Positions 53,435-62,748 of a stretch of DNA of 64,000 nucleotides are shown here, piece after piece. Numbering within the stretch: position 1 is the first letter of the stretch; each line of letters begins with the position of its first letter. The stretch is from DATATV01 sp035551355 (GTDB taxonomy: Bacteria > Actinomycetota > Actinomycetes > Mycobacteriales > Pseudonocardiaceae): NCBI GenBank assembly GCA_035551355.1, contig DASZNF010000048.1, positions 14,662 through 78,661 on the forward strand, given 5' to 3'. The position numbers and the translations under genes were made by a program. The notes beneath the pieces are model-generated. The model ran no database searches. It had not been told where the DNA came from and saw only the letters and a list, made by a program, of their open reading frames with translations.

Positions 53435-54124
53435 TCACTCGGACAGGTCGGCCAATGCCTTGCGGGCAGCCTCCAGCTCTTCCTGCAAGACCGCCACCCG
53501 GGCCCGCTGCTGATCCCGTGCGGCGTTGAGCACCCCTTCGATCGCCTCGGCCACGTCCGAGCCGAGCGCGCGGGCGGCCTGCGCGACCGCGGAGGCGGCC
53601 AGCGGAGTCGGCCGCACGGTGCGCTTCTTGCCGGTCACCACCTCGACCGTCCACTCCCCCTCCTCGGTGGAGGACAGCGTGACGGTGACCGGGCTGGGCG
53701 TGCGGCCGCGTGCGGACCGGGCCGGTTTGGCCTCGGCGGGCGGGCGAGCCGGTTTGGTCGCGTCGGTCGGTTTGGTCACGGCGGGAGTCGCCTTCCGGGT
53801 CGGGCGCTCGCGCACCACGAGCAGTTCCTCGGCCGGCGGCGCGGGCGCGGGCACCGGTTCGGCGGCCGGAGCCGGTTTGCGGCGGGGCGGCTTGTCCAGG
53901 GTCAACTCGTTGGGCGAGAAGGACAACACGTCCTTCGAGCCGGCCGGCTTGACCTGGATGTAGTCGCCTTCGGCCGGGTCGGTGAACGCGTGCACCTTGG
54001 CCGAGCGACCGGCGTCCACGCCGACCGCGGCCGGGGTGAACCACACCGTGGGCTGCCTGCCCTCGGCGAGTTCCCGTTGGATCTCGGCGAGTTGGGGGTC
54101 GGACAGGGACGCGGGCGAGGGCAT
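53435..54124 (-). CDS. Hypothetical Ala/Pro-rich protein
   Basis: A 229-residue protein: N-terminal LSDPQLAEIQRELAEGRQPT and a beta-rich part (about 30-80), a Pro/Ala/Lys-rich low-complexity middle (about 83-145), then VTVTLSSTEEGEWTVEVVTGK and a C-terminal helix/coiled coil (ARDQQRARVAVLQEELEAA). Similar architecture is common in Pseudonocardiales hypotheticals (DUF6319-like, from memory and unverified). Start ATG 54124 follows AGGAAG; an upstream ATG at 54151 lacks a site. Function unknown. Confidence 0.65.
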   Translation of the reverse strand: MPSPASLSDPQLAEIQRELAEGRQPTVWFTPAAVGVDAGRSAKVHAFTDPAEGDYIQVKPAGSKDVLSFSPNELTLDKPPRRKPAPAAEPVPAPAPPAEELLVVRERPTRKATPAVTKPTDATKPARPPAEAKPARSARGRTPSPVTVTLSSTEEGEWTVEVVTGKKRTVRPTPLAASAVAQAARALGSDVAEAIEGVLNAARDQQRARVAVLQEELEAARKALADLSE

Positions 54125-54209
54125 GGGGACCACTTCCTGGGCATCGAACATACGCGCGGTAGATCTTGCCCGCTCGGTCCGACTCCAGTCGAGGGCCTGC
54201 GCGGGGCGA

Positions 54210-54620
54210 TTAGCGCCTGCGGCCCTTGCTCAGCCGGGAAACCGAGGCCGAACCGCTGGTCTGGCAGTCGCATTCGCGTTCGGTGACCGCGTCCGCAGTG
54301 ACCGTGATCTGCCCGTTCACACCGGTGGACACCGATTCGCCGCGCGAGGCCAGCGATCGCCACACGACCATGGAATCCCCGAAATCGCGCAGGTCGTCCA
54401 CGGTGGCGCCCTTGATCGGCGCCGGTCCGGTCGCGGCCTTGATGGTGCCCTCCAGCCAGGCGGCGACCTCATCGGGATTCGACATCACCTCGTCCGGTTC
54501 GCCGGCGAGGCGTTCTTCCCGGGTTCCGGCGTGCGCCAGCGCGACTCGTTCGACGTATCCGTGCCAGTGCAGACCCAGACCCGCCCACGCGTCGGCCACA
54601 GGCCAGTCGTCGTTACTCAC
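54210..54620 (-). CDS. Hypothetical protein, 136 aa
   Basis: Not recognised. Starts at GTG 54620 (VSNDDWPVADAWAGLGLHWH). Contains AGEPDEVMSNPDEVAAWLEG and a TADAVTERECDCQ segment with two Cys, ending in Lys/Arg. No TM or signal. Codon bias is strong, supporting expression. It lies between the Ala/Pro-rich gene and a TetR gene. Confidence 0.6.
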   Translation of the reverse strand: MSNDDWPVADAWAGLGLHWHGYVERVALAHAGTREERLAGEPDEVMSNPDEVAAWLEGTIKAATGPAPIKGATVDDLRDFGDSMVVWRSLASRGESVSTGVNGQITVTADAVTERECDCQTSGSASVSRLSKGRRR

Positions 54621-54760
54621 ACGCCCAAGTATGCCGATGTTCCCGGCCGGGCACACGCCTGGGCGGCCCGATGCGGCCCGTGCGCCCCTGGAAAAGAATC
54701 GAAACGGGGCAGCACAGGGCAAATTCACGGCACTGTCCGGGCCTTCCGCAGGCCGGAAAA

Positions 54761-55393
54761 TCAGTCGCGAGCCACCTTGGCGTAAAGCGGTTCCAGCCCG
54801 GTCAGGAACGCGTCAAGCGCCAGTTCGAAACTGCCCGCGTCGATTTCCTCGGCGTGATCGCGCAGGGCAGGCGCATCGACCAGATGCGGGAAGCGATCGG
54901 TGTAGGTGCGCACGTCGTCGTCGAAGCCGCGGGAGAACGAGCCCATGGCCGAGCCGATCACCAGGTAGGCGATGGACGCGCCGATCATGGTGGCGTAGCG
55001 CGGTGGCCAGCCCGCGCCGGTCAGCGCGCCGTGCACCGCGTCGGCCGCGCGCAGCGAGGCGGGCCGCCGGGCCGGGCCGGCCGCCACGAACGGGACCACG
55101 TTGGGATGCTCGGTGAGCACCGACCGGTAGGAGCGGGCCCAGGACCGCAGCCCCGCCCGCCAGTCGCCACGTTCGAACGTGCTCACGTCCACGCCCTGCA
55201 TGATCGTGTTGACCACCTCGTGCACCAGGTCGTCCTTGCCGGACACGTGCCCGTACAGCGAGGCGGCCTGCACCCCCAGCTCGGCGGCGAGCTTGCGCAT
55301 GGACAGCCCGCCGAGGCCGTCGGTGTCGATGATGCGCAGCGCGGCGGCGTGGATGCGCGCGGTGCTGAGCACCGGCGTTCGCGGTCGGGCCAC
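54761..55393 (-). CDS. TetR family transcriptional regulator (TetR_C_1-like)
   Basis: A 210-residue TetR protein: HTH 12-55 (ARIHAAALRIIDTDGLGGLS, MRKLAAELGVQAASLYGHVSGKDDL) with the long C-terminal domain of the TetR(tetracycline)-like class (RSWARSYRSVLTEHPNVVPF). ATG start. Divergent from the acyl-CoA dehydrogenase 131 bp away, which it may regulate together with the MaoC gene. Confidence 0.9.
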   Translation of the reverse strand: MARPRTPVLSTARIHAAALRIIDTDGLGGLSMRKLAAELGVQAASLYGHVSGKDDLVHEVVNTIMQGVDVSTFERGDWRAGLRSWARSYRSVLTEHPNVVPFVAAGPARRPASLRAADAVHGALTGAGWPPRYATMIGASIAYLVIGSAMGSFSRGFDDDVRTYTDRFPHLVDAPALRDHAEEIDAGSFELALDAFLTGLEPLYAKVARD

Positions 55394-55523
55394 GGCGTCT
55401 CCTTCCGGCCGGCGAATCCGCTCCGCCCGCCCACTTGCGAGGGGCCGAACGGCGCGTCTAGGTTACAAACTAACAGTGTTCGGTTCGAGGGACCGGCGAC
55501 GCGGGCCGAGTAGGAGTCACAGC

Positions 55524-56693
55524 ATGGATTTCAGCCTGAGCACCGAGGAGAAAGAGGTTCGGGACTGGGTGCGCACGTTCGTCCAACGTGAGCTGATCCC
55601 GCTGGAACCCGAGGTGTTGCGCCGCGAACGCGCCGGTCAGCCCGGCATCACCTTCGAGGAGCTGCACGCGCTGCAGCTCAAGGCCAAGGAGGCCGGGTTC
55701 TGGGGCGTGCTGACCCCGACCGAGTACGGCGGCATGGGCCTGCCCGCGGTGATGGCCGCGCTACTGGAGGCCGAACTGGGCCGCACCTTCGTGCAGTTCC
55801 GCTTCGGCGGCACCGCGGACAACATCCTCTACCACGCCAACGACGAGCAGAAGCAGCGCTACCTGCTGCCCACCATCGCCGGTGAGCGGCGGTCCTGCTT
55901 CGCCATCACCGAGCCGGGCGCCGGCTCGGACGCCAAGAACATCCGCACCTCGGCCCGCAAGGACGGGAACGAGTGGGTGATCAACGGCGAGAAGACATTC
56001 ATCACCGGCGGCAACGAGGCCGACTTCACCATGGTCTTCGCGGTCAACGACAAGGAGAAGGGCGCCAACGGCGGCGTCACCTGCTTCCTGGTCGACCGGG
56101 ACATGGGCTGGAAGTCCGAGCCGATCGACACCATGGGCGAATGGGGCCCGGCCGCGCTGGTGTTCGAGGACGTGCGGGTGCCCGAGGAGAACATCCTCGG
56201 TGAGGTCGGCCAGGGCTTCGCGCTGGCCATGCAGTGGATCGGCCAGGGCCGCTACCTGCTGCCCGCGCGGGCCATCGGCGCCTGCGAGCGGCTGGTCGAA
56301 ATGGCCATCGAGCAGGCCAAGAGCCGGGTCACCTTCGGCGCGCCGATCGCCGACCGGCAGGCCATCCAGTGGATGCTGGCCGACTCCGCGGTGGAGATCG
56401 ACGCGCTGCGCTGGCTGGTGCTGCACGCCGCCTGGGAGGTCGACGCCGGCCTTGACTCCCGGCAGGCGCAGTCCATGGCCAAGCTCTACGGCGGGGTGAA
56501 GGCCAACGAGATCGTCGACCGGGTGCTGCAGATCCACGGCGGCATGGGCTACACCCGGGAACTGCCGGTGGAGCGCTGGTACCGGGAGCTGCGCCTGCTG
56601 CGCATCTACGAGGGCACCGACGAGATCCAGCGCCGCACCATCGCCCGCAACCTGCTCAAGGGGCACGCCAGCGTCAGCGGTTCGCTGGGCTGA
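55524..56693 (+). CDS. Acyl-CoA dehydrogenase
   Basis: A 389-residue FAD enzyme: FAITEPGAGSDAKNIRTSAR and TFITGGNEADFTMVFAV (FAD/substrate loops), QWMLADSAVEI, and catalytic Glu E363 in RIYEGTDEIQRR. N-terminal MDFSLSTEEKEVRDWVRTFVQ is family-typical. It catalyses alpha,beta-desaturation of an acyl-CoA. The MaoC hydratase follows 58 bp downstream, giving two successive beta-oxidation steps. Start ATG 55524 chosen over the long antisense-like upstream frame. Confidence 0.93.
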   Translation: MDFSLSTEEKEVRDWVRTFVQRELIPLEPEVLRRERAGQPGITFEELHALQLKAKEAGFWGVLTPTEYGGMGLPAVMAALLEAELGRTFVQFRFGGTADNILYHANDEQKQRYLLPTIAGERRSCFAITEPGAGSDAKNIRTSARKDGNEWVINGEKTFITGGNEADFTMVFAVNDKEKGANGGVTCFLVDRDMGWKSEPIDTMGEWGPAALVFEDVRVPEENILGEVGQGFALAMQWIGQGRYLLPARAIGACERLVEMAIEQAKSRVTFGAPIADRQAIQWMLADSAVEIDALRWLVLHAAWEVDAGLDSRQAQSMAKLYGGVKANEIVDRVLQIHGGMGYTRELPVERWYRELRLLRIYEGTDEIQRRTIARNLLKGHASVSGSLG

Positions 56694-56694
56694 C

Positions 56695-56736
56695 CTCGTC
56701 ACCACTGGCTCGTCACCACTGGCTCGTCACCACCGG
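56695..56736. repeat. Three tandem 14-bp repeats before the MaoC gene
   Basis: CTCGTCACCACTGG at 56695-56708 and 56709-56722 are identical, and 56723-56736 differs at one base. They fill the gap just ahead of GGGAGGA and the MaoC start. Confidence 0.9.
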
Positions 56737-56750
56737 GAGGAACGTTTCGT

Positions 56751-57599
56751 ATGGCACTGGATCGCGGCATCCTCGGCTTGAAGCAGGGTCCGTGGACCCG
56801 CAACTGGACCTCCGACGACGCGCTGCTCTACGCGCTGGGGGTGGGCGCGGGCGCCGAGGACCCGACCGCCGAGCTGCCCTTCACCACGGAGAACAGCAAC
56901 GGGATCCAGCAGCAGGTGCTGCCCACCTACGCCATCGTGCTGGCCCAGTTCGGCGGCCCGCAGGCGCATCTGTCCGGAGTGGACTTCACCAAGCTGCTGC
57001 ACGCCGAGCAGTCGCTGACCCTGCACAAGCCGCTGCCGGTGGCCGGGTCGGTGGAGCTGACCAGCACGGTGTCCGACATCTTCGACAAGGACACCGCCGC
57101 GCTGGTGGTGACCACCATGGACGCGGTCGACCCGGCCGACGGCAGCCCGGTGTTCACCACCCGGTCCTCGGTGTTCGTGCGGGGCGAGGGCGGCTGGGGC
57201 GGCGACCGCGGCCCCAAGTCGGACTTCGCCTTCCCGGACCGGGAACCGGACGCGGCGCCCAGCTACCGGACCCGGGTGGACCAGGCGCTGCTGTACCGGC
57301 TGACCGGCGACCGTAACCCGCTGCACTCGGACCCGAAGTTCGCCGCGGCGGCCGGTTTCGACCGCCCGATCCTGCACGGCCTGGCGACCTACGGCATCAC
57401 CGCCCGGTTGCTGCTGGGCGAGTTCTGCGACGGGGACGCGGCGCGTCTGTCCAGTATCGACGGACGGTTCACCAAGCCCGTGATGCCCGGTGACGAGCTG
57501 ACCGTCAGCGCCTGGCGGGACGGGAACACGGTGTTGTTCCGGACCACCAACGACAAGGGCGATGTGGTGCTGGACCGCGGCACCGCGACCGTCAGCTGA
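56751..57599 (+). CDS. MaoC family enoyl-CoA hydratase
   Basis: A 282-residue double hot-dog protein. The active-site Asp/His lie in YRLTGDRNPLHSDPKFAAAA of the second repeat, and HGLATYGITARLLLGEFC follows. The N-terminal WTSDDALLYALGVGAG is typical of actinobacterial hydratases such as mycobacterial Rv3538-like enzymes. It hydrates 2-enoyl-CoA. Co-transcribed with the acyl-CoA dehydrogenase. Confidence 0.9.
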   Translation: MALDRGILGLKQGPWTRNWTSDDALLYALGVGAGAEDPTAELPFTTENSNGIQQQVLPTYAIVLAQFGGPQAHLSGVDFTKLLHAEQSLTLHKPLPVAGSVELTSTVSDIFDKDTAALVVTTMDAVDPADGSPVFTTRSSVFVRGEGGWGGDRGPKSDFAFPDREPDAAPSYRTRVDQALLYRLTGDRNPLHSDPKFAAAAGFDRPILHGLATYGITARLLLGEFCDGDAARLSSIDGRFTKPVMPGDELTVSAWRDGNTVLFRTTNDKGDVVLDRGTATVS

Positions 57600-57675
57600 C
57601 CCTGTTTGCCCGGGACTGTGATCCAGAACACAGCCAGATGAAAACCTGGTGGCCTCCCCCGGCGTCTATCCGGGT

Positions 57676-58224
57676 ATGGAAGCCACCGAGGACGAGGCGT
57701 CGCTGGTGCGCCGGATCGCCGACGGCGACCGGCGTGCCTTCGACGAGCTGTACCGGCGTACCGCGCCGTGGCTGACTATTCGGCTGCGCCGCCGCTGCTC
57801 CGACGCCCAGTTGGTCGCCGAGGTCATGCAGGAGACCTATCTGGCGGTCTGGCGCGCCGCTGATTCGTTCGGCACCATCGCCACCGGTTCCGCGGTGGGC
57901 TGGTTGTGGACGATCGCCGCGCACCGGCTGGTCGACGCGTTTCGCAGGCAGGCCCGGCAGGTCGAGCTCCCGGTGACCGCGGCCGGTGCGCTGCCCGCGC
58001 CCACCGCTCCCCCGGCCGACGCCGAGTTGCTGGCCGCCACTCTCGACGACCCGATGAGTTCCGCGCTGCGCGCGCTCGCGCCGGAACTGCGCTCGGTGTT
58101 GCAGGCCATGGTGCTGGACGGCTTGTCCGTGCGGGAAACCGCCGTGCTGCTCGGCCTGCCCGAGGGAACCGTGAAAACCCGCGCCCGTCGCGCGCGGATC
58201 GCCATGCGGGAGGCGCTGTCATGA
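57676..58224 (+). CDS. ECF RNA polymerase sigma factor
   Basis: A 182-residue ECF sigma factor with sigma2 (about 8-75, FDELYRRTAPWLTIRLR, AEVMQETYLAVWRAA) and sigma4 (about 120-170, SVLQAMVLDGLSVRETAVLLGLPEGTVKTR). It overlaps the zinc anti-sigma gene by four bases (ATGA). The start at ATG 57676 is preferred; a GTG nine codons upstream is possible. It probably controls its own operon including the ABC genes that follow. Confidence 0.92.
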   Translation: MEATEDEASLVRRIADGDRRAFDELYRRTAPWLTIRLRRRCSDAQLVAEVMQETYLAVWRAADSFGTIATGSAVGWLWTIAAHRLVDAFRRQARQVELPVTAAGALPAPTAPPADAELLAATLDDPMSSALRALAPELRSVLQAMVLDGLSVRETAVLLGLPEGTVKTRARRARIAMREALS

Positions 58225-59174
58225 CACATGCATCGCAGGACCTGATCACCCGCTACGCCCAGGGCGGCGAGCTGCCGGCCGACGCGGTGTGGGCGCTGGA
58301 GTCGCACCTGGAGAGCTGCGCCGCCTGCCGCGCCCTGTTGTCGGAGGCCGCGGAGCCGTCGGTCACCGACCTGGTGGCGAAGGTGGCGATGAACCTGGAT
58401 GAGTTGCTGGACAAGGAATCCGTCGCGTCCCGTGCCGATTTGGGGCCCGGCACGGAACGTGCGCGGGGTGCCGCGGCGGCGCGCCTGACCTCGGGGGAGG
58501 CGCGCCGCCGGTGGTGGCCCGGATTGAGGGCCGGCCGGTCGCAGCCGGATGCGAGCGGCGCACTGCGGCCAGGGGCGCGCCGGTGGTGGCCCGAGCCGGG
58601 AACGCGGCTGCGGGTGATGGCGTGGGCCGGGCCGGCGATGGTGCCGTGGCTGGGCATGACCGTGCTGCTCACCGCGGTGTCCGTGGCGCTGGACTGGCTG
58701 GCCACCGGCCTGCCCTCGGTGATGCTGCTGCTGTCCCCCGTGCTGCCGGTCGGCGTGGTGGCCGCGTCCTGGTCGGCGGGCCTGGACCCGGCCAGCGAAC
58801 TGGTCGCCGCTGCCGCCCGCTCCGGACTGTCGCTGGTGCTGCGGCGCACCGTGGTCGCACTGCTGGCGCTGGCCCCGGTGCTCGCGGTCGGCGGCTGGCT
58901 GTCCGGCACCCACCCGGTGGAGTGGGTGGTGCCCGGGCTGGCCTTCGCGCTCGGCACGCTCGCGCTGGGCACGGTGATCGGCGTGGGCCGGGCGGCCGGT
59001 GCGCTGGCCGCCGCGTGGGGACTGTTGGTGGTCGCGCCCGGTCTCAGCACGCAGCGGATTCCCGTTGTGCTGCAACCGGTCGGGCTGCCCTACTGGGCGA
59101 TCGCGATCGGCGTGTGCGCGGCGGTGGTGGCGCTGCGTCGGGGGGTGTTCGCCCGCCTTGGCAGTCAACGCTGA
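58221..59174 (+). CDS. Zinc-finger anti-sigma factor with membrane domain
   Basis: A 317-residue anti-sigma factor: N-terminal ZAS motif SHLESCAACR (H29, C33, C36), a linker rich in Arg, and about six C-terminal TM helices from residue ~134. It should hold the co-encoded sigma factor at the membrane until a signal releases it. ATG overlaps the sigma stop. Confidence 0.88.
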   Translation: MTHASQDLITRYAQGGELPADAVWALESHLESCAACRALLSEAAEPSVTDLVAKVAMNLDELLDKESVASRADLGPGTERARGAAAARLTSGEARRRWWPGLRAGRSQPDASGALRPGARRWWPEPGTRLRVMAWAGPAMVPWLGMTVLLTAVSVALDWLATGLPSVMLLLSPVLPVGVVAASWSAGLDPASELVAAAARSGLSLVLRRTVVALLALAPVLAVGGWLSGTHPVEWVVPGLAFALGTLALGTVIGVGRAAGALAAAWGLLVVAPGLSTQRIPVVLQPVGLPYWAIAIGVCAAVVALRRGVFARLGSQR

Positions 59175-59226
59175 CCAGACCATCGATGAGCAGACAATCG
59201 TTGCCCGACAAGGAAAAGGAAGAACG

Positions 59227-60030
59227 ATGGCACGTGCGGTGAGCACGGCGGAAACCGCTCCGGCGGACTATCCCTGGGAGATCCACGCCCGCGGGCTGCG
59301 GGTCCGCGCCGGCCGGCGGATGGCCGTCGACGGCATGGACCTGGCGCTCGGCCCGGGCGTGCACGGGCTGCTCGGCCCCAACGGCGCGGGCAAGACCACG
59401 CTGATCCGCTCGCTGGCCACGGTGCTGCGGGCCAGCGGTGGCGAGCTGAACCTGTTGGGCCACAAGATAACCGGCAGTGCGGAACTGCGCGAGGTGCGCC
59501 GGGCGCTTGGCTACCTGCCCCAGGAGTTCGGCTACTACCGGCGGTTCACCCTGCGCGAGTTCGTCACCTACCTGGCCTGGCTGAAGGAAATGCCGGGCAA
59601 GGAGATCCCCGGCGCGGTGCAGCGCGCACTGGACCGGGTCGGCCTGGGCGCCCGGGCCGACACCAAGATGAAGACGCTGTCCGGTGGCATGGTGCGCCGG
59701 GCCGGCATCGCGCAGGCCATCGTGCACGATCCACGCATCCTGCTGCTGGACGAGCCCACCGTCGGCCTCGACCCCACGCAGCGCGTGCAGTTCCGCGAAC
59801 TGTTGCGCGACCTGGGGTCGGACACCTGTGTCCTGGTGTCCACGCACCTGGTCGAGGACGTGGCCGTGGCCTGCACCGACGTGCTGATCATGGACGCCGG
59901 TCGCGGCGTGTACGCCGGCACGCCCGCGGAACTGGCCGCGGCCGGTGGCAGCACCGACATCGGGGACAGCGCCAGCGAACGCGGCTACACCGCGATCCTG
60001 GCCCGGCACCACGCGGAGGTCGCCGCATGA
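59227..60030 (+). CDS. ABC transporter ATP-binding protein
   Basis: A 267-residue ABC ATPase: Walker A GPNGAGKTT (55-63), Q-loop LPQEFGYYRRF, signature LSGGM, Walker B RILLLDEPTVGLDP and the H-loop STHLVED. It belongs to the ABC-2/drug-resistance type. GGAAGA upstream of ATG. It follows the anti-sigma gene by 52 bp and pairs with the two downstream membrane proteins. Confidence 0.93.
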   Translation: MARAVSTAETAPADYPWEIHARGLRVRAGRRMAVDGMDLALGPGVHGLLGPNGAGKTTLIRSLATVLRASGGELNLLGHKITGSAELREVRRALGYLPQEFGYYRRFTLREFVTYLAWLKEMPGKEIPGAVQRALDRVGLGARADTKMKTLSGGMVRRAGIAQAIVHDPRILLLDEPTVGLDPTQRVQFRELLRDLGSDTCVLVSTHLVEDVAVACTDVLIMDAGRGVYAGTPAELAAAGGSTDIGDSASERGYTAILARHHAEVAA

Positions 60031-60136
60031 CCGCTCGAACCACATCACGCCGGCCGACCGCGCCGCTGCCGGACGCGGCAGGCGACAACGGCACCCAATC
60101 GGGTGTCCTCGCCTCGTGTCGCCAGGAGGTTGCCGC

Positions 60137-61504
60137 ATGATCCCGCGGATCACCTGGATCGAGCTGCGCCGCTCGACCGCGCCGGTATTGGGCGTGCTCG
60201 TCCTACTGCTGACCGGTTACCTGCTCTACCTCTCGCACGGCCCGTGGACTCACGACCAGACCGCGTGGACCCGCCAGTGGGATTCGCTGGCGATCTGGTC
60301 GCGCCAACTGCTGATGTTCCTGTGCCCGGTGGCGCTGGGGCTGGGCGCGTGGCAGGGTCGCCGGGATCACCGCTCCCGGATGATCGAACTGCTGACCACC
60401 GTGCCCCGGCCGGGCTGGCAACGCTTCACTCCGACCGTGCTCGCCATCGGTTTGGCTCTGCTGGGCGGTTTTCTGCTGATCCTGCTGCCCGGCGCCATCC
60501 AGGTCGCGGGCTCCAGCACCTACCAGCACCTCGGCTGGCTGCCGGTGCTGGGCGTGGGGTTGCTGGCGCTGGTCGGGTGCGGCTGGCTGGGCATGGGGCT
60601 GGGCCGGTTGCTGCCTTCGGTGCTGACCCCGCCGCTGCTCGCGGTCGCCGGGCTGGCCGGGGTGATCGTCGCGATGTCCACGCCGAACAGTGGCGTCGTG
60701 ACCGGCACGCTGGCCAGCCAGCGCAGCGCACTGCTCTCCCCCGGCCTGAAGAACGTCACCGACGTGTTCACCACGGTGGCCGCGCGGGCCGACGCCGGAC
60801 AGACAGTCTGGTTCGCCGGGCTGGCCGCGACCGGGCTGGCCCTGCTGGTGGTCAACCGGGCGTCGGCGCGGCTGGTCGCACTGCTGCCCGCGGTGGTCGC
60901 GGCGGTGGTCGCGCTGGCCATCGTGCCCGCCACCCTGACCCAGATCTACGTGCCCGACAACGGGGCCAGTGCGCTGACCTGCGCCTCCAACGTGTGCGTC
61001 AGCCAGGTTCATCGCGACCAACTGGCCGCGCTCACCCCACCTGCCCAGCAGGCGCTGGCCAAGCTGGCCATCCTGCCGAACGCGCCCACCACGGTGGTGG
61101 AGCAGAACCAGTCGTGGACCGTCCAAACGGCCCGGCAGCCCGGCGTGGTGCTGGCCGACTTCGCCGATCCGGAAGTCGCCCGGTACGGCACGCTGCGCGC
61201 GCCGGATCAGGTCGAGTTCGCGCTGCTGGAAGGGGCGGGCACGCCCTCGTGCTCGGGCACGCACTACGACCAGGTGGTGGACCAGCGGGAGCTGGCGGCC
61301 CGCGCGGTGGCCGCGTCCTGGCTGCTGGGCCGGTTCGAACAGTCCATCGATCCGTACCTGCAGTCGCCGTTCGCCCAATCCGCGTGGCAGGGGCTCACCC
61401 GGCTGCCGGCGGCGGAGCAACGCACCCGGATCATCGCACTGCGGAACGCCTCCCTTACCTGCCAAGGAGATCTGCTCTCGGTGCTGACCGGCGGTGCGCA
61501 ATGA
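60137..61504 (+). CDS. ABC-2 type membrane protein (permease-like)
   Basis: A 455-residue protein with about six TM helices in the first 300 residues and a large exterior C-terminal domain (about 300-455) with Cys residues. The order and size fit the membrane partner of the preceding ATPase. AGGAGG precedes the ATG. Substrate unknown. Confidence 0.75.
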   Translation: MIPRITWIELRRSTAPVLGVLVLLLTGYLLYLSHGPWTHDQTAWTRQWDSLAIWSRQLLMFLCPVALGLGAWQGRRDHRSRMIELLTTVPRPGWQRFTPTVLAIGLALLGGFLLILLPGAIQVAGSSTYQHLGWLPVLGVGLLALVGCGWLGMGLGRLLPSVLTPPLLAVAGLAGVIVAMSTPNSGVVTGTLASQRSALLSPGLKNVTDVFTTVAARADAGQTVWFAGLAATGLALLVVNRASARLVALLPAVVAAVVALAIVPATLTQIYVPDNGASALTCASNVCVSQVHRDQLAALTPPAQQALAKLAILPNAPTTVVEQNQSWTVQTARQPGVVLADFADPEVARYGTLRAPDQVEFALLEGAGTPSCSGTHYDQVVDQRELAARAVAASWLLGRFEQSIDPYLQSPFAQSAWQGLTRLPAAEQRTRIIALRNASLTCQGDLLSVLTGGAQ

Positions 61505-61592
61505 CCCCGGCAACCGGTCACGGGTTGCCCGCCGCAAACGTTTCCGTGCCGGGCCAAGGAGATTCCGACCGCGTATCGAGCGGTGGTGCGCG

Positions 61593-62195
61593 ATGAGTCA
61601 GACATCGGTCGATCGGCGGGCGGTGCCGTTTGCCGCGCTGTATCTCAAATCCCGGCAGGTGCCCGCGTCGCTCGTGGCGCTGGTGGTCGGGGCGGCGGCC
61701 GCTTGGGCGCTCGCGGCCGCGGTGGACTCGCCTGGGCTGAGTCTGCGGCTAGGGGTCCTGGTCGCCGCCCTCGGTGTGGGGGCGGGGGCGATCGGGCTGG
61801 CGGGCAGCGATCCGGAACTGGATCGCACGGCGGCGCTGCGCTGGTTCCCGCGGCGGGCCGGGCATGTGCTGGGCATCGCCGCCCTGGTCGCGGCCGCGCT
61901 GCTGGTGACCAGGTGGACCGGCACCTCGTTAGCCGAGGCCGGGGTGGGGTTCGTCGTACGGGACGCCGCCGGGTTGGCGGGGCTGGCCGGGCTCGGCTCG
62001 GTCGCGCTGGGCGGGCAGCGGGCCTGGGTGGCGCCGGTGGGCTGGGCCTGCTGCGCCATCACCGTCATGCCCGACGACCAGGCCGTGCTCAACTGGCTCG
62101 CCCAGCCCGCGGACAATCGCCCGGCCGCCATCGCCGCAAGCGTTTTATTCCTGGGCGGGGCCATCCTCTACGGCCTGCGCGGCTCGCGGCGCTGA
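61593..62195 (+). CDS. Small integral membrane protein
   Basis: A 200-residue protein with about six TM helices (from SLVALVVGAAAAWALAAAV onward). It is probably a second membrane subunit of the ABC system because it lies 88 bp downstream on the same strand. No family motif identified. Confidence 0.65.
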   Translation: MSQTSVDRRAVPFAALYLKSRQVPASLVALVVGAAAAWALAAAVDSPGLSLRLGVLVAALGVGAGAIGLAGSDPELDRTAALRWFPRRAGHVLGIAALVAAALLVTRWTGTSLAEAGVGFVVRDAAGLAGLAGLGSVALGGQRAWVAPVGWACCAITVMPDDQAVLNWLAQPADNRPAAIAASVLFLGGAILYGLRGSRR

Positions 62196-62255
62196 CCCTG
62201 CGTGACCCGCTGACCCCAGGTGACCTGCGGAACCCGTGTGATCTGTGCCAAATTA

Positions 62256-62270
62256 CTTAGCCAGCCTAAG
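62256..62270. promoter_or_regulatory. MarR operator-like site A
   Basis: CTTAG-N5-CTAAG, about 30 bp before the MarR start, first of two equal sites; part of a larger 10-bp inverted repeat spanning 62255-62294. Confidence 0.7.
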
Positions 62271-62278
62271 CTAAATAA

Positions 62279-62293
62279 CTTAGACTGGCTAAG
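62279..62293. promoter_or_regulatory. MarR operator-like site B overlapping the start codon
   Basis: CTTAG-N5-CTAAG again, its last base being the first base of the GTG start. Site spacing is 23 bp centre to centre. Occupation would block both promoter and translation start region. Confidence 0.7.
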
Positions 62294-62748
62294 TGATTAC
62301 CGGGACGACCTCCGACGCCGAGCTGGCAGCGGCACTGCGGCCGCTGGTCTTCCAGCTGTACTACGTCACCCGGCGCCACGCACCGCCGCACACGCTGACC
62401 ATCACGCAGTCCTCCGTGCTGCGGCACCTGATGGCCGCCGGACCGATGCGGATGGGTGAGCTGGCCGACGCCGAGGGCGTGCAACTGCCCTCGATGACCA
62501 ACGTGATCACCCGCATGGCGCGGATGGGCCTGGTCCGCCGCGAACCCGACCCCGACGACAAGCGGGCCATGCGGGTGCACGTCACCGAGGACGGCGCGCG
62601 GTTCTACACGGAAATCACCGCCATACGAGAGGAATTCCTGCGCCACCGACTGTCCGAAATGGATGATCGCGACCGCAGGGCCATCGCCGACGCACTGCCC
62701 GCACTGAGCAGGCTCATCGGCGCGGAAGGGAGCAACTGGTCACGGTGA
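62293..62748 (+). CDS. MarR family transcriptional regulator
   Basis: A 151-residue MarR protein with winged HTH: LTITQSSVLRHLMAAGPMRM and QLPSMTNVITRMARMGLVRREPDPDDKRAM (wing with DDKR). GTG start with operator overlap suggests autoregulation. It is coupled to the MFS gene by a GTGA overlap. Confidence 0.92.
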   Translation: MITGTTSDAELAAALRPLVFQLYYVTRRHAPPHTLTITQSSVLRHLMAAGPMRMGELADAEGVQLPSMTNVITRMARMGLVRREPDPDDKRAMRVHVTEDGARFYTEITAIREEFLRHRLSEMDDRDRRAIADALPALSRLIGAEGSNWSR

